This document shows positions 35,460 through 44,689 of a DNA stretch of 64,000 bases, in pieces. The translations under genes and the position numbers were made by a program. Position 1 is the first letter of the stretch. Every line of letters begins with the position of its first letter. The stretch is taken from positions 2,232,001-2,296,000 of the forward strand of contig OZ252093.1 of the NCBI GenBank assembly GCA_965248175.1, given 5' to 3'. The notes under the pieces were generated by a model. The model saw nothing but the letters and a program-made list of their open reading frames with translations, searched no databases and was not told where the DNA came from. Source of the DNA: VXPQ01 sp965248175. Its GTDB lineage: Bacteria > Bacteroidota > Rhodothermia > Rhodothermales > VXPQ01.

Positions 35460-36524
35460 TCACATGCATTCCCTGAGCGTGGCGGTCACACTGCGGCTCC
35501 CATGCAGCGCTTTTTTCCACTGGACAAGGATGGGGCTCTGGTATCTGCCCTGCAAAATGGACCCGCATCCATCTGAGTGACCGTTACAGACTACCAGAAA
35601 ACGAACCGATCGCTTCATGCCCAGAAAGTGCGATGCAGGCACCGTGAATAACCGGTGGACGGTCCGGTCGGTGAACAATTTACTGAACCCGGGAACGTTA
35701 AGGGTCCTGTTTATCATCCGAATGAAGTCGTACTTGACATACTGCCAGGTTTTACCGGGGATTGCCAACGGATTACGGAACAGATACTGCCCACCTACGA
35801 CGGCATACCGCATCGGGTTTGTCAATACCGAAGCAAGGTCATGCTGCATCAATAGCGTTTCGTACTCATTGACTGTGAGTCCCGCTCCGGGCTGGTTTGG
35901 ATCTAACTCGAATTCTATCCATCCTTTTTCAATCCCATGCTGACGAATGAGGTCCTGGGATTTCTCGAACAAACCAACTTGCTCGCTCTTTAGATCGATC
36001 GAATCAATGTCTTGATCAGAGGCCGGCACCTCGAGGTCGAACCGGTCTACAAAGCGATCCTTGTTGAAGCCAACGATCGTAGACAACCGGCGGCGCGTCT
36101 GATTCTTGTGATTCACTCCATCCAGGTCTACAAAGTAGACGGGCTGGTCCCGCTCGTTGCGATAGGCTACGCAACTTTGGAGACCGGAACTGATAAAGCT
36201 GAGGTGTGAATCGGCGTTGGGCGGTTCATTTTCCCGTTCTTCTTCCGTCAACTCCGTGCGCAGGGCCATATTGTCATGCTGATAGCTTTTTCCTGGCGGG
36301 AAAAGCTTCTGAAATGTGCGCAGAAAAGTGTGTATAGAATCCAGCCTGTGATTCAGTCGCTGCGCCAGCCCCTGATCGATATAGCCACCAGTGGTATGAT
36401 GGGAACAGTAGAGGACCCGGTCGTATTCGTCAAGGACATCCCCGTAACACTCGCGGATACATTGCTGCACATTGATAACATCCAAGCGAGTCGCCGGCGT
36501 TAATTCAATCTTGAACTCAGTCAT
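35460..36524 (-). CDS. YjbQ/UPF0047-like domain fused to an unrecognised C-terminal domain
   Basis: A 354-residue protein. Residues 1-155 carry the UPF0047/YjbQ pattern: CSHHTTGG (40-47) for the PHTTAA/QHTSAS block, a helix, YQHDN (81-85) for the YxHD block, NADSHL (103-108) followed by SGLQSCV, and the final DLDGV (133-137) for the EFDG strand. The conserved His residues at 42/43, 83 and 107 are retained. Residues about 160-354 match nothing I recognise; they include a GLTVNEYETLLMQHD block and a Phe/Arg-rich region near RTVHRLFTVPASHFLGMKRSVRF. Normal YjbQ proteins are about 140 residues and stand alone. No signal peptide. Function is unknown. Confidence 0.65.
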   Translation of the reverse strand: MTEFKIELTPATRLDVINVQQCIRECYGDVLDEYDRVLYCSHHTTGGYIDQGLAQRLNHRLDSIHTFLRTFQKLFPPGKSYQHDNMALRTELTEEERENEPPNADSHLSFISSGLQSCVAYRNERDQPVYFVDLDGVNHKNQTRRRLSTIVGFNKDRFVDRFDLEVPASDQDIDSIDLKSEQVGLFEKSQDLIRQHGIEKGWIEFELDPNQPGAGLTVNEYETLLMQHDLASVLTNPMRYAVVGGQYLFRNPLAIPGKTWQYVKYDFIRMINRTLNVPGFSKLFTDRTVHRLFTVPASHFLGMKRSVRFLVVCNGHSDGCGSILQGRYQSPILVQWKKALHGSRSVTATLRECM

Positions 36525-36676
36525 GGGATTATACGAGGGGAAAAATACCTCCCATGGATCACATAGCGCGTAACGTATACAAAGCGGAGATGTAACCGAT
36601 TACTCCTGCGAACGCAAGGAACATCCGCAGGTTTCTTGCGCAAGGTTCTTCAATGCCTCTGCCTTTCCCGGCTCTT

Positions 36677-37165
36677 TCAATCCATCGCAAACGGTGAATC
36701 CGGTCGGTCCTCATACCGGATCTCGTCCACCGGCTCGCCTTTGCCCTCTCCTGCATAGAGCCGGTTCGGGCAATTCACGATCCAGGCATCCTCCGCGCCC
36801 ACGTTACGATAGGCATGCACAACCCCGGGCGGAACGAGAATTGCCGCAGGGCGAGCTACGCCGAATTCTTCCTGAAAACGACACCCGAAAGAGGGGGAAT
36901 CGGGGCGCGTATCCCACAGATACAGCCGGAAGGCGCCACTAAAAAAAAGAAACAGGTCCGTTTGCGCCACGTGTTCGTGCGGCCCGCGAACCACCCCGGA
37001 GCGCGTCAGGGAAACGTACCCCATACGAGGATGCATGGCCCTGGGTAGTTCGTCGCATCGGAAAAACTCAGCCAGCCAGCCGCGGTCGTCTTCGTAAAAC
37101 CGGAGTGGGCGGATCTCGCAGCCGCTTATTTCGCCTTGCTTCCAGGCAGGAAATGCTGTACTCAC
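36677..37165 (-). CDS. dTDP-4-dehydrorhamnose 3,5-epimerase-like cupin protein
   Basis: A 162-residue cupin related to RmlC but about 20 residues shorter. The catalytic-His region reads VVRGPHEH (about 58-65), DLRxxSPTFG appears as DTRPDSPSFG (about 85-94), and VPPGVVHAY (about 111-119) corresponds to the IPxGFAHGF block. The start overlaps the 3' end of rmlA by 4 bp (ATGA), so translation is coupled. It probably epimerises a dTDP-4-keto-6-deoxyhexose; the exact product cannot be read from sequence. A 152-bp non-coding gap follows it. Confidence 0.82.
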   Translation of the reverse strand: MSTAFPAWKQGEISGCEIRPLRFYEDDRGWLAEFFRCDELPRAMHPRMGYVSLTRSGVVRGPHEHVAQTDLFLFFSGAFRLYLWDTRPDSPSFGCRFQEEFGVARPAAILVPPGVVHAYRNVGAEDAWIVNCPNRLYAGEGKGEPVDEIRYEDRPDSPFAMD

Positions 37166-37935
37166 TGCGTATTCAAGGATAGAAGTTCTTCATAAACAAG
37201 GTTGCGGGCCAAGTCATTGGCCTCGTACCACCCATCAATCGTTCCTGCATCTCCCCACCAGCTGTTCAGCACGCCCCAGGAAAGCCGACCCTCCCGGATG
37301 TAGGCATTGCTCACGTCGCTTATTTCGTATTCTCCACGTGCGCTTGGAGACAGTCCTGCAATTACGTCAAATACTCCGGCGTCGTAAAAATAGAGGCCGG
37401 TCACGCAGTAGTTACTCGGGGGGGCGGAGGGTTTTTCGATAATCTCGACAATCCGGTCGTCTTTGAAGCGAGGGACGCCATAGCGTTCCGGGTCGGGCAC
37501 TTCTTTCAGTAGTACCCGGGCCCCTGCGCCATCGGTCGCCAGTTGCCGCCGAAATGCGGCCACCTGATTACCAATATCTTCTCCGATGATGTTGTCTCCA
37601 AGAATGACAAGCAGGGGATTGCCCGCTGTGAACGATGCACAGAGCGCAAGGGCCTGCGCAATACCGCCGGGTTCGTCCTGCACACGAAAGGTCAGATCAA
37701 GCCCCAGATCGCGCCCGCTTCCCAGGAGATTCACCACATCTCCCATATGTTCAGGGCTTGTCACCACAGCCACTTCCCGGATACCCGCCCGACGCATCCG
37801 CACCAACGGATGGAAAATCATCGGATAGCGGCCTACCGGGAGCAAATGCTTGTTGGTAATCCTGGTCAGCGGATACAAACGGCTTCCCAGTCCGCCGGCT
37901 AAAAGAACGCCTTTCAGAGGTTGATCTGCGGGCAT
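37162..37935 (-). CDS. rmlA: Glucose-1-phosphate thymidylyltransferase (short form)
   Basis: A 257-residue sugar-nucleotidyltransferase forming dTDP-glucose from glucose-1-phosphate and dTTP. The N-terminal LLAGGLGSRLYPLT (about 11-24), the KHLLPVG block, VILGDN (about 108-113) and VEIIEKP motifs are present. It ends at YEANDLARNLVYEELL, about 35 residues shorter than E. coli RmlA, which lacks the helical C-terminal regulatory extension here. It lies between rmlB and the epimerase gene, forming a three-gene unit. Confidence 0.9.
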   Translation of the reverse strand: MPADQPLKGVLLAGGLGSRLYPLTRITNKHLLPVGRYPMIFHPLVRMRRAGIREVAVVTSPEHMGDVVNLLGSGRDLGLDLTFRVQDEPGGIAQALALCASFTAGNPLLVILGDNIIGEDIGNQVAAFRRQLATDGAGARVLLKEVPDPERYGVPRFKDDRIVEIIEKPSAPPSNYCVTGLYFYDAGVFDVIAGLSPSARGEYEISDVSNAYIREGRLSWGVLNSWWGDAGTIDGWYEANDLARNLVYEELLSLNTQ

Positions 37936-37961
37936 GTAATCAGGATGTATACCAGGATGGG

Positions 37962-39065
37962 TTACGTTCGGGCCACATACTGCTCGTTATACCATCTGCG
38001 CCAGGATTCGTCGAGAACGGCCGTTAGCCAATCTTCATTCTTCAGGTACCACGCAATGGTGGTATCGATCCCCTGCAGAAGATCGTGCCGGGGATACCAA
38101 CCGAGCTCGCCGCGCAGTTTCGAGGTATCCATGGCATAGCGGTAATCGTGGCCGGGACGATCTTTTACGAAGGAAACGAGCGCTCTGGACGTGCCTTCCG
38201 GACGACCCAGGGCCCGGTCTACTCTATCCAGCACCATGTGTACGAGTTCAAGATTCGTACGACAAGTTTCACCACCTACTCCATAGGTTTCCCCGTCGGT
38301 ACCCGAAAGAAGAATGGTTTCGAGGGCTTCGCAATGATCCTCCACGAAGAGCCAGTCACGAATGTTTTCTCCCTTGCCGTAGATTGGAATCTCGCTTTCT
38401 TTCATGGCCCGGACAATGACAAGCGGCACGAGTTTCTCCGGAAATTGCCGGGGGCCGTAATTGTTCGAACAATTCGAAACGACAACCGGCAGGCCATACG
38501 TTTGCCCCCAGGCACGCACAAAATGATCGGCAGAAGCTTTCGAGGCCGAATAAGGAGATCGCGGATCGTAGGCCGTCGTTTCGGAAAACATGCCTTCAGG
38601 ACCGAGGCTCCCGTATACTTCGTCTGTAGAGATGTGATGGAAACGATAGCGTCCGGTTTCGAACTCGTCGGGGTTCCAGGTGGCTCGAGCCTCTTCCAGC
38701 AGTGTTGCCGTACCCACAACATTGGTTTGAACAAAGGATAGCGGAGCCAGAACGGACCGGTCTACATGACTCTCTGCAGCAAAGTGCACTACCGTAGAAA
38801 AGGCATGCTCCCTGAACAGGTTACAGACCATATCCCGGTCGGCGATGTCGCCGTGCGCAAAAACATAGTTTCCCGCCTTTTCGATAGCCGCAAGATTCAT
38901 AAGATTGCCCGCGTACGTCAGAGAATCGAGGTTCACGAACCGTACTTTTGGATAGCGCGGCGCCATCCTGAGCAGGAAATTGGACCCGATAAACCCGGCT
39001 CCCCCGGTAACCAGAACGGATCGGGGGACATGTTTATGATGTGTTCGGAGGGCGTGCGGATCCAC
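37962..39065 (-). CDS. rmlB: dTDP-glucose 4,6-dehydratase
   Basis: An extended SDR that converts dTDP-glucose to dTDP-4-keto-6-deoxyglucose. It has SVLVTGGAGFIGSNF, the FAAESHVDRS block, STDEVYGSLG with the catalytic Asp-Glu pair, and YSASK with Tyr and Lys. It also has CSNNYGPRQFPEKLVP and the WLFVEDHC motif. Frame is open to an ATG at 39161, but residues before VDPHALRTHHKH are atypical, so I place the start at GTG 39065 (367 residues). That also leaves room for a divergent promoter with polA. No rmlD is visible, so the final sugar may not be rhamnose or rmlD lies elsewhere. Confidence 0.9.
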   Translation of the reverse strand: MDPHALRTHHKHVPRSVLVTGGAGFIGSNFLLRMAPRYPKVRFVNLDSLTYAGNLMNLAAIEKAGNYVFAHGDIADRDMVCNLFREHAFSTVVHFAAESHVDRSVLAPLSFVQTNVVGTATLLEEARATWNPDEFETGRYRFHHISTDEVYGSLGPEGMFSETTAYDPRSPYSASKASADHFVRAWGQTYGLPVVVSNCSNNYGPRQFPEKLVPLVIVRAMKESEIPIYGKGENIRDWLFVEDHCEALETILLSGTDGETYGVGGETCRTNLELVHMVLDRVDRALGRPEGTSRALVSFVKDRPGHDYRYAMDTSKLRGELGWYPRHDLLQGIDTTIAWYLKNEDWLTAVLDESWRRWYNEQYVART

Positions 39066-39181
39066 GAAAGGCGCAGGGAATGCATGGGCGAAGAACGAAA
39101 TGCATCGCCGGGCTTTATACAGTACGCGTCCGGCACGGTTTCGCGGGCAGGCGCTCTCCATGAAAGATAGCAGGGCTTGAT

Positions 39182-42034
39182 ATGGCTCAGGGAAACGGGG
39201 CGAACGCCCCCCAAAAAAACAGCCCGTTGTATCTGCTCGACGCTATGGCGCTGGCCTACCGCGCCCATTTTGCATTCATCAGCAGGCCGCTGATGAATTC
39301 GCGGGGGCAGAACACCTCAGCGGCATACGGTTTTACCACCACGCTCCTGAAACTGATCGAAGATCACGGAATCACCCATATGGCCGTGGTTTTCGATGTC
39401 GTAGGCCCCGGAGCAGGCACGTTCCGTGACGAACTATTCGAAGAATACAAGGCAAACCGGAGTCCGATTCCTGAAGATCTTGCCGAAGCGCTTCCCTGCA
39501 TCAAGGATATTGTGGAAGCTGCCGGCGTGACCGTTATCGAGGTTCCCGGGGTTGAAGCCGATGATGTCATCGGCACCCTGGCGCGCCTTGCCGCCAAAGA
39601 GGGAACCGATGTAGTGATCGTGTCTCCCGACAAGGATTTTCAGCAACTTCTCGACGAGCGTATTTCAATCTTCCGCCCCGCACGACGGGGAGAAGTCTTC
39701 GAACCGGTCACCGCGGATACGTTCCGGGAAAAACACGGCCTCCCGCCGATCCGGTTCATTGACCTGCTCGCACTGATGGGGGATGCCAGCGACAACGTGC
39801 CAGGGGTACAAGGTATTGGCGAAAAAACGGCAGGAGCATTGATCCGGGAGTATGGCTCCGTGGAAACGCTCCTTGAGCATGCTGAGGAAGTGAAAGGCAA
39901 GCGTGCCCGCGAAGGCTTGCTTGCCCACCGTGAAGAAGCCCTGCTCAGCAAGCAGTTGGTCACAATCAAAACGGACGTGGCGCTGGACGTAACGCCGGCG
40001 CAACTCGTGCGATCCTCGCCAGACCGCGAAGCATTGCTTTCTCTGTTCAACGACCTCCAGTTCAATGCGCTTTTCCGGAAAGTGAAGGCCGGAACGTTTG
40101 CGCAGACCGGGGAGAAGCCTGTGCAGACCGGGGAAGGGCAACAAACAACGGCGGGTGTTCCGGAAATGCAGAGGGAGGAAGCGCCCCGCCCCACGTTTTT
40201 TTCCGGAGAACCGGCTGGTTCTTCTGATCTGGTATCGTACGACCCGGAAACGGTGACCTACCGGTTCGTAAGCGACAAGGAAGCCTTGCAGGCGGTCGTT
40301 GACGAATTACAGGCGGTGGACCGGTTTGCCTTCGATACGGAAACGACCTCGGTCGATCCGATGTGGGCATCCCTGGTGGGCATTTCTTTTTCGCAAGAGC
40401 CCGGAAAAGCCTGCTACATCCCGACGCCTTTGCCGGATGGAACGTCCACGGAAGATATCCTCGCCCTTCTTGAGCCAATCCTCCGCGGCAATGCACTCAA
40501 AATCGGGCAGAACGTCAAGTATGACGTCATAACGCTGGAGCGGCACGGAGTTCGTACCGAAGGCCCGTTCTTCGATACGATGGTGGCGCATTATCTGTTG
40601 TCCCCCGAAGAACCGCACGGCCTCGATTCGCTGGCGCTGAAATTCCTGAGCTATAAGACCATTCCGATCGAGGACCTCATTGGGACAGGGAAGAATCAGA
40701 TATCGATGAGGGACGTGCCTCCCGATAAGACATGTCCATACGCCTGCGAAGATGCAGATATCACCTTGCGTTTGGCCGATATGCTTGCCGGAAGGCTGAA
40801 GGAAGACGACTTGCTGGAGATTGCGGAACAGATTGAGTTTCCTCTCTTGCGCGTACTGGCGGACATGGAAATCACCGGCATCCGGGTCGATCCGGATATG
40901 CTTGCAGCGCTCTCCGAAGAGATAGGCGCCCACATTCGCGATCTTGAGCAGAAGGTCTACAAAGAGGCGGGGGAGATCTTCAATATTGGCTCCACCCGGC
41001 AACTCGGCCACATTCTGTTTGAGAAGCTGAACTTGCCGGTCGTATCGAAAACCTCCACAGGCGCTCCTTCCACCAAAGAAGATGTACTGGAGACCCTTGC
41101 AGCGAAGCACCCTCTGCCTGCACTGATTCTGGAATGGCGCAAGTTTGCCAAGTTGAAAAGCACCTATGTCGATAGCCTCGGCAAGTTAATCCATCCCGAC
41201 ACCGGCCGCATTCACACCAATTACAACCAGACGGTGGCAGCCACAGGGAGGCTTTCCTCGGCAGGACCGAACCTGCAAAACATTCCAATCCGGACAGATA
41301 AGGGCAAGGAAATTCGCAAGGCGTTCGTCGCCAAGAAGGGGTGGAAGTTGCTTTCGTCCGACTACATACAGATTGAACTCCGTATTCTGGCCTCCATGAG
41401 CGGGGACAAAGCGCTCAGCGAAGCATTTCGGCAGAAGAAAGATGTGCATAGAGCTGTAGCTGCAATGATATATAACATTTCACCTGAAGAAGTACATGAA
41501 GATCAACGCCGCAAGGCGAAAGAAGTGAATTACGGCATTCCCTACGGCATTTCCGCATGGGGGCTGGCGCAGCGGCTGCGGTGTCAAGTCGGAGAAGCTC
41601 AGGAATTGATTGATACCTATCTGAAGACGTATCCTGCAGTCACAGCCCATATCGACAGGGTCGTCGAAGAGGCACGTGAAAGGGGATACGTTCGAACGAT
41701 CCTCGGGCGCCGGCGTTTTGTGCCAAATATCAATTCGCGCAATCGAACCCAGCGATCTTTTTCCGAGCGTGTCGCCGTGAACATGCCGATCCAGGGATCT
41801 CAGGCCGATATGATCAAAATCGCCATGGTGCATATAGCCGGCAGGCTGAAGCAGGAAGGCCTCGCGGCGCGCATGTTGCTGCAGGTGCATGACGAACTGG
41901 TCCTCGAAATACCGCCGGAGGAAATCGACACGGTACGGACAATAGTTCGCCAGGAAATGGAATCGGCGCTTCCGCTTGATGTGCCCATTGAGGTACATAT
42001 GGATATAGGGGACAATTGGCTCGACGCACATTGA
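39182..42034 (+). CDS. polA: DNA polymerase I
   Basis: A 950-residue enzyme with all three parts. The 5' nuclease (about 1-300) includes SDKDFQQLL-like and DNVPGVQGIGEKTA. The 3'-5' exonuclease (about 365-560) has intact ExoI FDTET, ExoII GQNVKYD and ExoIII YACEDAD, so proofreading should be active. The polymerase domain has motif A SSDYIQIELR (Asp727), the O-helix RRKAKEVNYGIPYG, and motif C VHDELV. Three active-site positions differ from E. coli: Ile729 replaces the Ser of DYSQ, Tyr784 replaces Phe762, and Pro787 replaces Ile765. The stop codon overlaps the M16 peptidase start. Confidence 0.96.
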   Translation: MAQGNGANAPQKNSPLYLLDAMALAYRAHFAFISRPLMNSRGQNTSAAYGFTTTLLKLIEDHGITHMAVVFDVVGPGAGTFRDELFEEYKANRSPIPEDLAEALPCIKDIVEAAGVTVIEVPGVEADDVIGTLARLAAKEGTDVVIVSPDKDFQQLLDERISIFRPARRGEVFEPVTADTFREKHGLPPIRFIDLLALMGDASDNVPGVQGIGEKTAGALIREYGSVETLLEHAEEVKGKRAREGLLAHREEALLSKQLVTIKTDVALDVTPAQLVRSSPDREALLSLFNDLQFNALFRKVKAGTFAQTGEKPVQTGEGQQTTAGVPEMQREEAPRPTFFSGEPAGSSDLVSYDPETVTYRFVSDKEALQAVVDELQAVDRFAFDTETTSVDPMWASLVGISFSQEPGKACYIPTPLPDGTSTEDILALLEPILRGNALKIGQNVKYDVITLERHGVRTEGPFFDTMVAHYLLSPEEPHGLDSLALKFLSYKTIPIEDLIGTGKNQISMRDVPPDKTCPYACEDADITLRLADMLAGRLKEDDLLEIAEQIEFPLLRVLADMEITGIRVDPDMLAALSEEIGAHIRDLEQKVYKEAGEIFNIGSTRQLGHILFEKLNLPVVSKTSTGAPSTKEDVLETLAAKHPLPALILEWRKFAKLKSTYVDSLGKLIHPDTGRIHTNYNQTVAATGRLSSAGPNLQNIPIRTDKGKEIRKAFVAKKGWKLLSSDYIQIELRILASMSGDKALSEAFRQKKDVHRAVAAMIYNISPEEVHEDQRRKAKEVNYGIPYGISAWGLAQRLRCQVGEAQELIDTYLKTYPAVTAHIDRVVEEARERGYVRTILGRRRFVPNINSRNRTQRSFSERVAVNMPIQGSQADMIKIAMVHIAGRLKQEGLAARMLLQVHDELVLEIPPEEIDTVRTIVRQEMESALPLDVPIEVHMDIGDNWLDAH

Positions 42035-43332
42035 TGAACACACCAAACGGCTTCGCATTCGAGGAGGCGTCGGGGGGCGTTGAGGCATACCGCCTGGAGA
42101 GCAACGGCCTGCATACATTGCTGCTTCAGGACGCCACGGCTCCCGTCGCAACATTCATGATTACCTACCGGGTAGGCAGTCGCCACGAGCCGGAGGGTCT
42201 CACCGGAGCCTGCCACTTTCTCGAACACCTGATGTTCAAAGGTTCGGCCCGATTTAACAAGCAGGCCGGTACGTCTGTGTTCAGTGTGTTGCAGCGTGTG
42301 GGGGCTCGCGTCAACGCCACAACCTGGCTGGATCGGACGAACTACTACGAGATGCTCCCCGGAGAACACCTTCCCCTTGCTGTGGAAATAGAGGCGGATC
42401 GTATGCGAGGGGCTTTACTGCAGGATGAGGACATGGAGCGTGAGCGCACCGTGATCCTGAACGAGTTGGATCGGGGAGAAAACGATCCGATCCGCAAGCT
42501 TTTTCATGCAGTATGGGGTGCTGCCTTCACAGTGCACCCTTACCATCATCCCGTGATTGGGTGGCGGGGCGATGTCGAGCGCCTGACACCCGGCGGTTTA
42601 CGGCATTTCTACGACACATACTACCGGCCCGACAATGCCACGGTTAGTATCATCGGGGATTTTGACAAAACGGAGGCTCTGGGCCTTGTGCGCCGCCATT
42701 TTGGCCAAATCGAGAGCCCGGAAGAGGCCTTACCTGCGATGCACGTGTGTGAGCCGGCTCAAGAGGACGAACGTCGCGTGGTCGTACGACAAGCAGGTTG
42801 GCAGGGAGCCGTTATGGTCGCATGGAAATCGCCTCGCGGACTGGACGCGGACACGGATGCGCTCGATATGCTTTCCGCCATTCTTTCTTCCGGCAAGAAC
42901 GGTCGCCTGTATCGCCGGCTTACGGACAGTGGGCTCACGACCAGTGCCTGGGGAGGTATTTCCCGGTTTTGCGATCCGGGTCTGGCATATGTTTTTGCAA
43001 GACCGGCTCCGGACAAAACGCATGAGGAGGTCGAAGCTGCGATCCTTGCGACGGTTGACGAAATCCGGGAAAACGGAATCACGGAAGAGGAACTCCAACG
43101 AGCCCGGAACCAGCGCAAGGCGCAGGCAGCCTTTAGCCGCGACGGGTCGTTTTCGGCCGCTGCAGAACTCAACGAGGCCATTGCCGCCGGAGACTGGAAA
43201 CTTTACACCACGATGCAGGACCGCATCCATCAGGTAACCGGAGAGCACATACAGCGTGTCGCGCGGCAGTATTTCGTAGAGAACGCCCGTACGACCGGGT
43301 ACTATATACCTGACGGGGGGACCTCCGCATGA
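42034..43332 (+). CDS. M16 zinc metallopeptidase, active subunit
   Basis: A 432-residue pitrilysin/insulinase-type protein. The inverted zinc motif HFLEH (61-65) is intact, and the downstream glutamate lies in VILNELDRGE (about 136-145), as in active M16 subunits. Two homologous M16 domains are visible (about 15-190 and 200-420). Its ATG overlaps the polA stop (TGATG) and its own stop overlaps the next gene (ATGA), so polA and both peptidases are translationally linked. No signal peptide is evident. With the following inactive partner it resembles M16B heterodimers. Confidence 0.92.
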   Translation: MNTPNGFAFEEASGGVEAYRLESNGLHTLLLQDATAPVATFMITYRVGSRHEPEGLTGACHFLEHLMFKGSARFNKQAGTSVFSVLQRVGARVNATTWLDRTNYYEMLPGEHLPLAVEIEADRMRGALLQDEDMERERTVILNELDRGENDPIRKLFHAVWGAAFTVHPYHHPVIGWRGDVERLTPGGLRHFYDTYYRPDNATVSIIGDFDKTEALGLVRRHFGQIESPEEALPAMHVCEPAQEDERRVVVRQAGWQGAVMVAWKSPRGLDADTDALDMLSAILSSGKNGRLYRRLTDSGLTTSAWGGISRFCDPGLAYVFARPAPDKTHEEVEAAILATVDEIRENGITEEELQRARNQRKAQAAFSRDGSFSAAAELNEAIAAGDWKLYTTMQDRIHQVTGEHIQRVARQYFVENARTTGYYIPDGGTSA

Positions 43333-44639
43333 ATGCTTCTCCACAGGAACAGGCCCGTATGCCGTCTTTCGCCGAGCGTATTTCCGAGCGCCTCATTGGC
43401 CCTTGCCGCCTCATCATGTTGCGTACGCCCATCCACAATGTCGTAACGTGGTGCGGCTCGTTTCACAGTGCCCCGGACATGGGCAATAAAGAAGAGTTGC
43501 TGTTGCAACACCTGGTCGTATCCATGCTGGACAAGGGCGCCGGAACGCTGGATCGATTTGCCGTGGCCGAAATACTGGAAAACAAGGGGGCGGAATTGGC
43601 CTTTTCGTCAGATGTTCTTCGTATCGGTTTTTCAGGACGCGCTCTGAAAAAGGACGTTACGGAAGTACTTGGGCTGGCTGCTTTGCAGTTGCGGGAACCA
43701 TTGCTGGCTGAGGAAGAACTTGCCAAAGCAAAAGACAGAATATCAGCGGCTATAAAGCGTTCGATGGAAAGCACGGGCGCCCAGGCATCCAGGGCGCTGC
43801 GACAACGGATATACGGTATCTCGCATCCGAACTATGTACAGGAGTTCGAGGAGCAGTTGGAGCAGTTGCAATGCCTCTCGATAGACGATGTCCGGACGTA
43901 TCATGCCGCACATTTCGGCGCAAATGCATGTACGCTCGTGGTCGTAGGGGATGTGGACGAGAAGGCAGTGGGCGAAGCAGTGGAAAACCACTTTGAGAGA
44001 TGGCCATCCCACAATGCATTACCGAGCTTCGCAGAGACGCCGGAACAGCACGCCCCCGGCTCGTCAACCGTTTTCATCCCCGATAAAGAAAATGTGGATG
44101 TACGCCTTGGACACGCCCTTGCAATACGGTGGGACGATCCTGATTACATTCCCACCTTTCTTGCCAATTTCGCATTGGGTGGAAATTTCTCAGCACGACT
44201 GATGCAGACCATTCGCGACGAAATGGGTCTGACCTACGGCATCGGTTCATCCCTGGCAGGCGTTTCCACGGAATACGACGGGCACTGGCAGGTGGCGGTG
44301 ACCCTGTCGAGAGAATATGTTCAGCGGGGGATAGAGGAAACCATCAAGCAGATTCACCGCTTCGTCGCCGACGGCGTTACCCCGGAAGAGCTCGATGAAA
44401 AGAAAACAACAGTAACGGGAGCGTTCAGGGTAGGTCTCGCTACTACATCGGGGCTGGCGCACACACTCCTGACCAGTGTTGAGCATGGATTCGAGATAGC
44501 GTATCTCGACGAATTTCCCGCCAGGGTCGAGAGCGTTTCCGTGGGTGAAGTCAATACGGCGATCACAAAAGCTTTCGTTCCCGATTCACTGCATATCACG
44601 CTGGCCGGAAACATTCAGGAAGCGGATCTTCGCCTTTAG
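43329..44639 (+). CDS. M16-family protein, catalytically inactive partner subunit
   Basis: A 436-residue M16 homologue in which the zinc motif is lost (LLLQHLVVSML stands where HFLEH would be). It retains the Arg/Tyr substrate-binding pair expected of the inactive subunit, within TIRDEMGLTYGIGSSL (about 297-312). Pairing an HxxEH subunit with an R/Y subunit is known from mitochondrial processing peptidase and the Sphingomonas M16B dimers. Coupled translation with the active subunit supports a heterodimer. Confidence 0.9.
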   Translation: MNASPQEQARMPSFAERISERLIGPCRLIMLRTPIHNVVTWCGSFHSAPDMGNKEELLLQHLVVSMLDKGAGTLDRFAVAEILENKGAELAFSSDVLRIGFSGRALKKDVTEVLGLAALQLREPLLAEEELAKAKDRISAAIKRSMESTGAQASRALRQRIYGISHPNYVQEFEEQLEQLQCLSIDDVRTYHAAHFGANACTLVVVGDVDEKAVGEAVENHFERWPSHNALPSFAETPEQHAPGSSTVFIPDKENVDVRLGHALAIRWDDPDYIPTFLANFALGGNFSARLMQTIRDEMGLTYGIGSSLAGVSTEYDGHWQVAVTLSREYVQRGIEETIKQIHRFVADGVTPEELDEKKTTVTGAFRVGLATTSGLAHTLLTSVEHGFEIAYLDEFPARVESVSVGEVNTAITKAFVPDSLHITLAGNIQEADLRL

Positions 44640-44689
44640 GGTATCAGCCCGATAGGTATTGGGAGGATCCGGCACGGGCACGACAGCCA

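Noticed and set aside
36525..36676. Possible small gene in the gap between the YjbQ-like gene and the epimerase
   Set aside because: The only open frame (65 codons, minus strand) overlaps the epimerase end and has Arg-rich composition without motif or start context.
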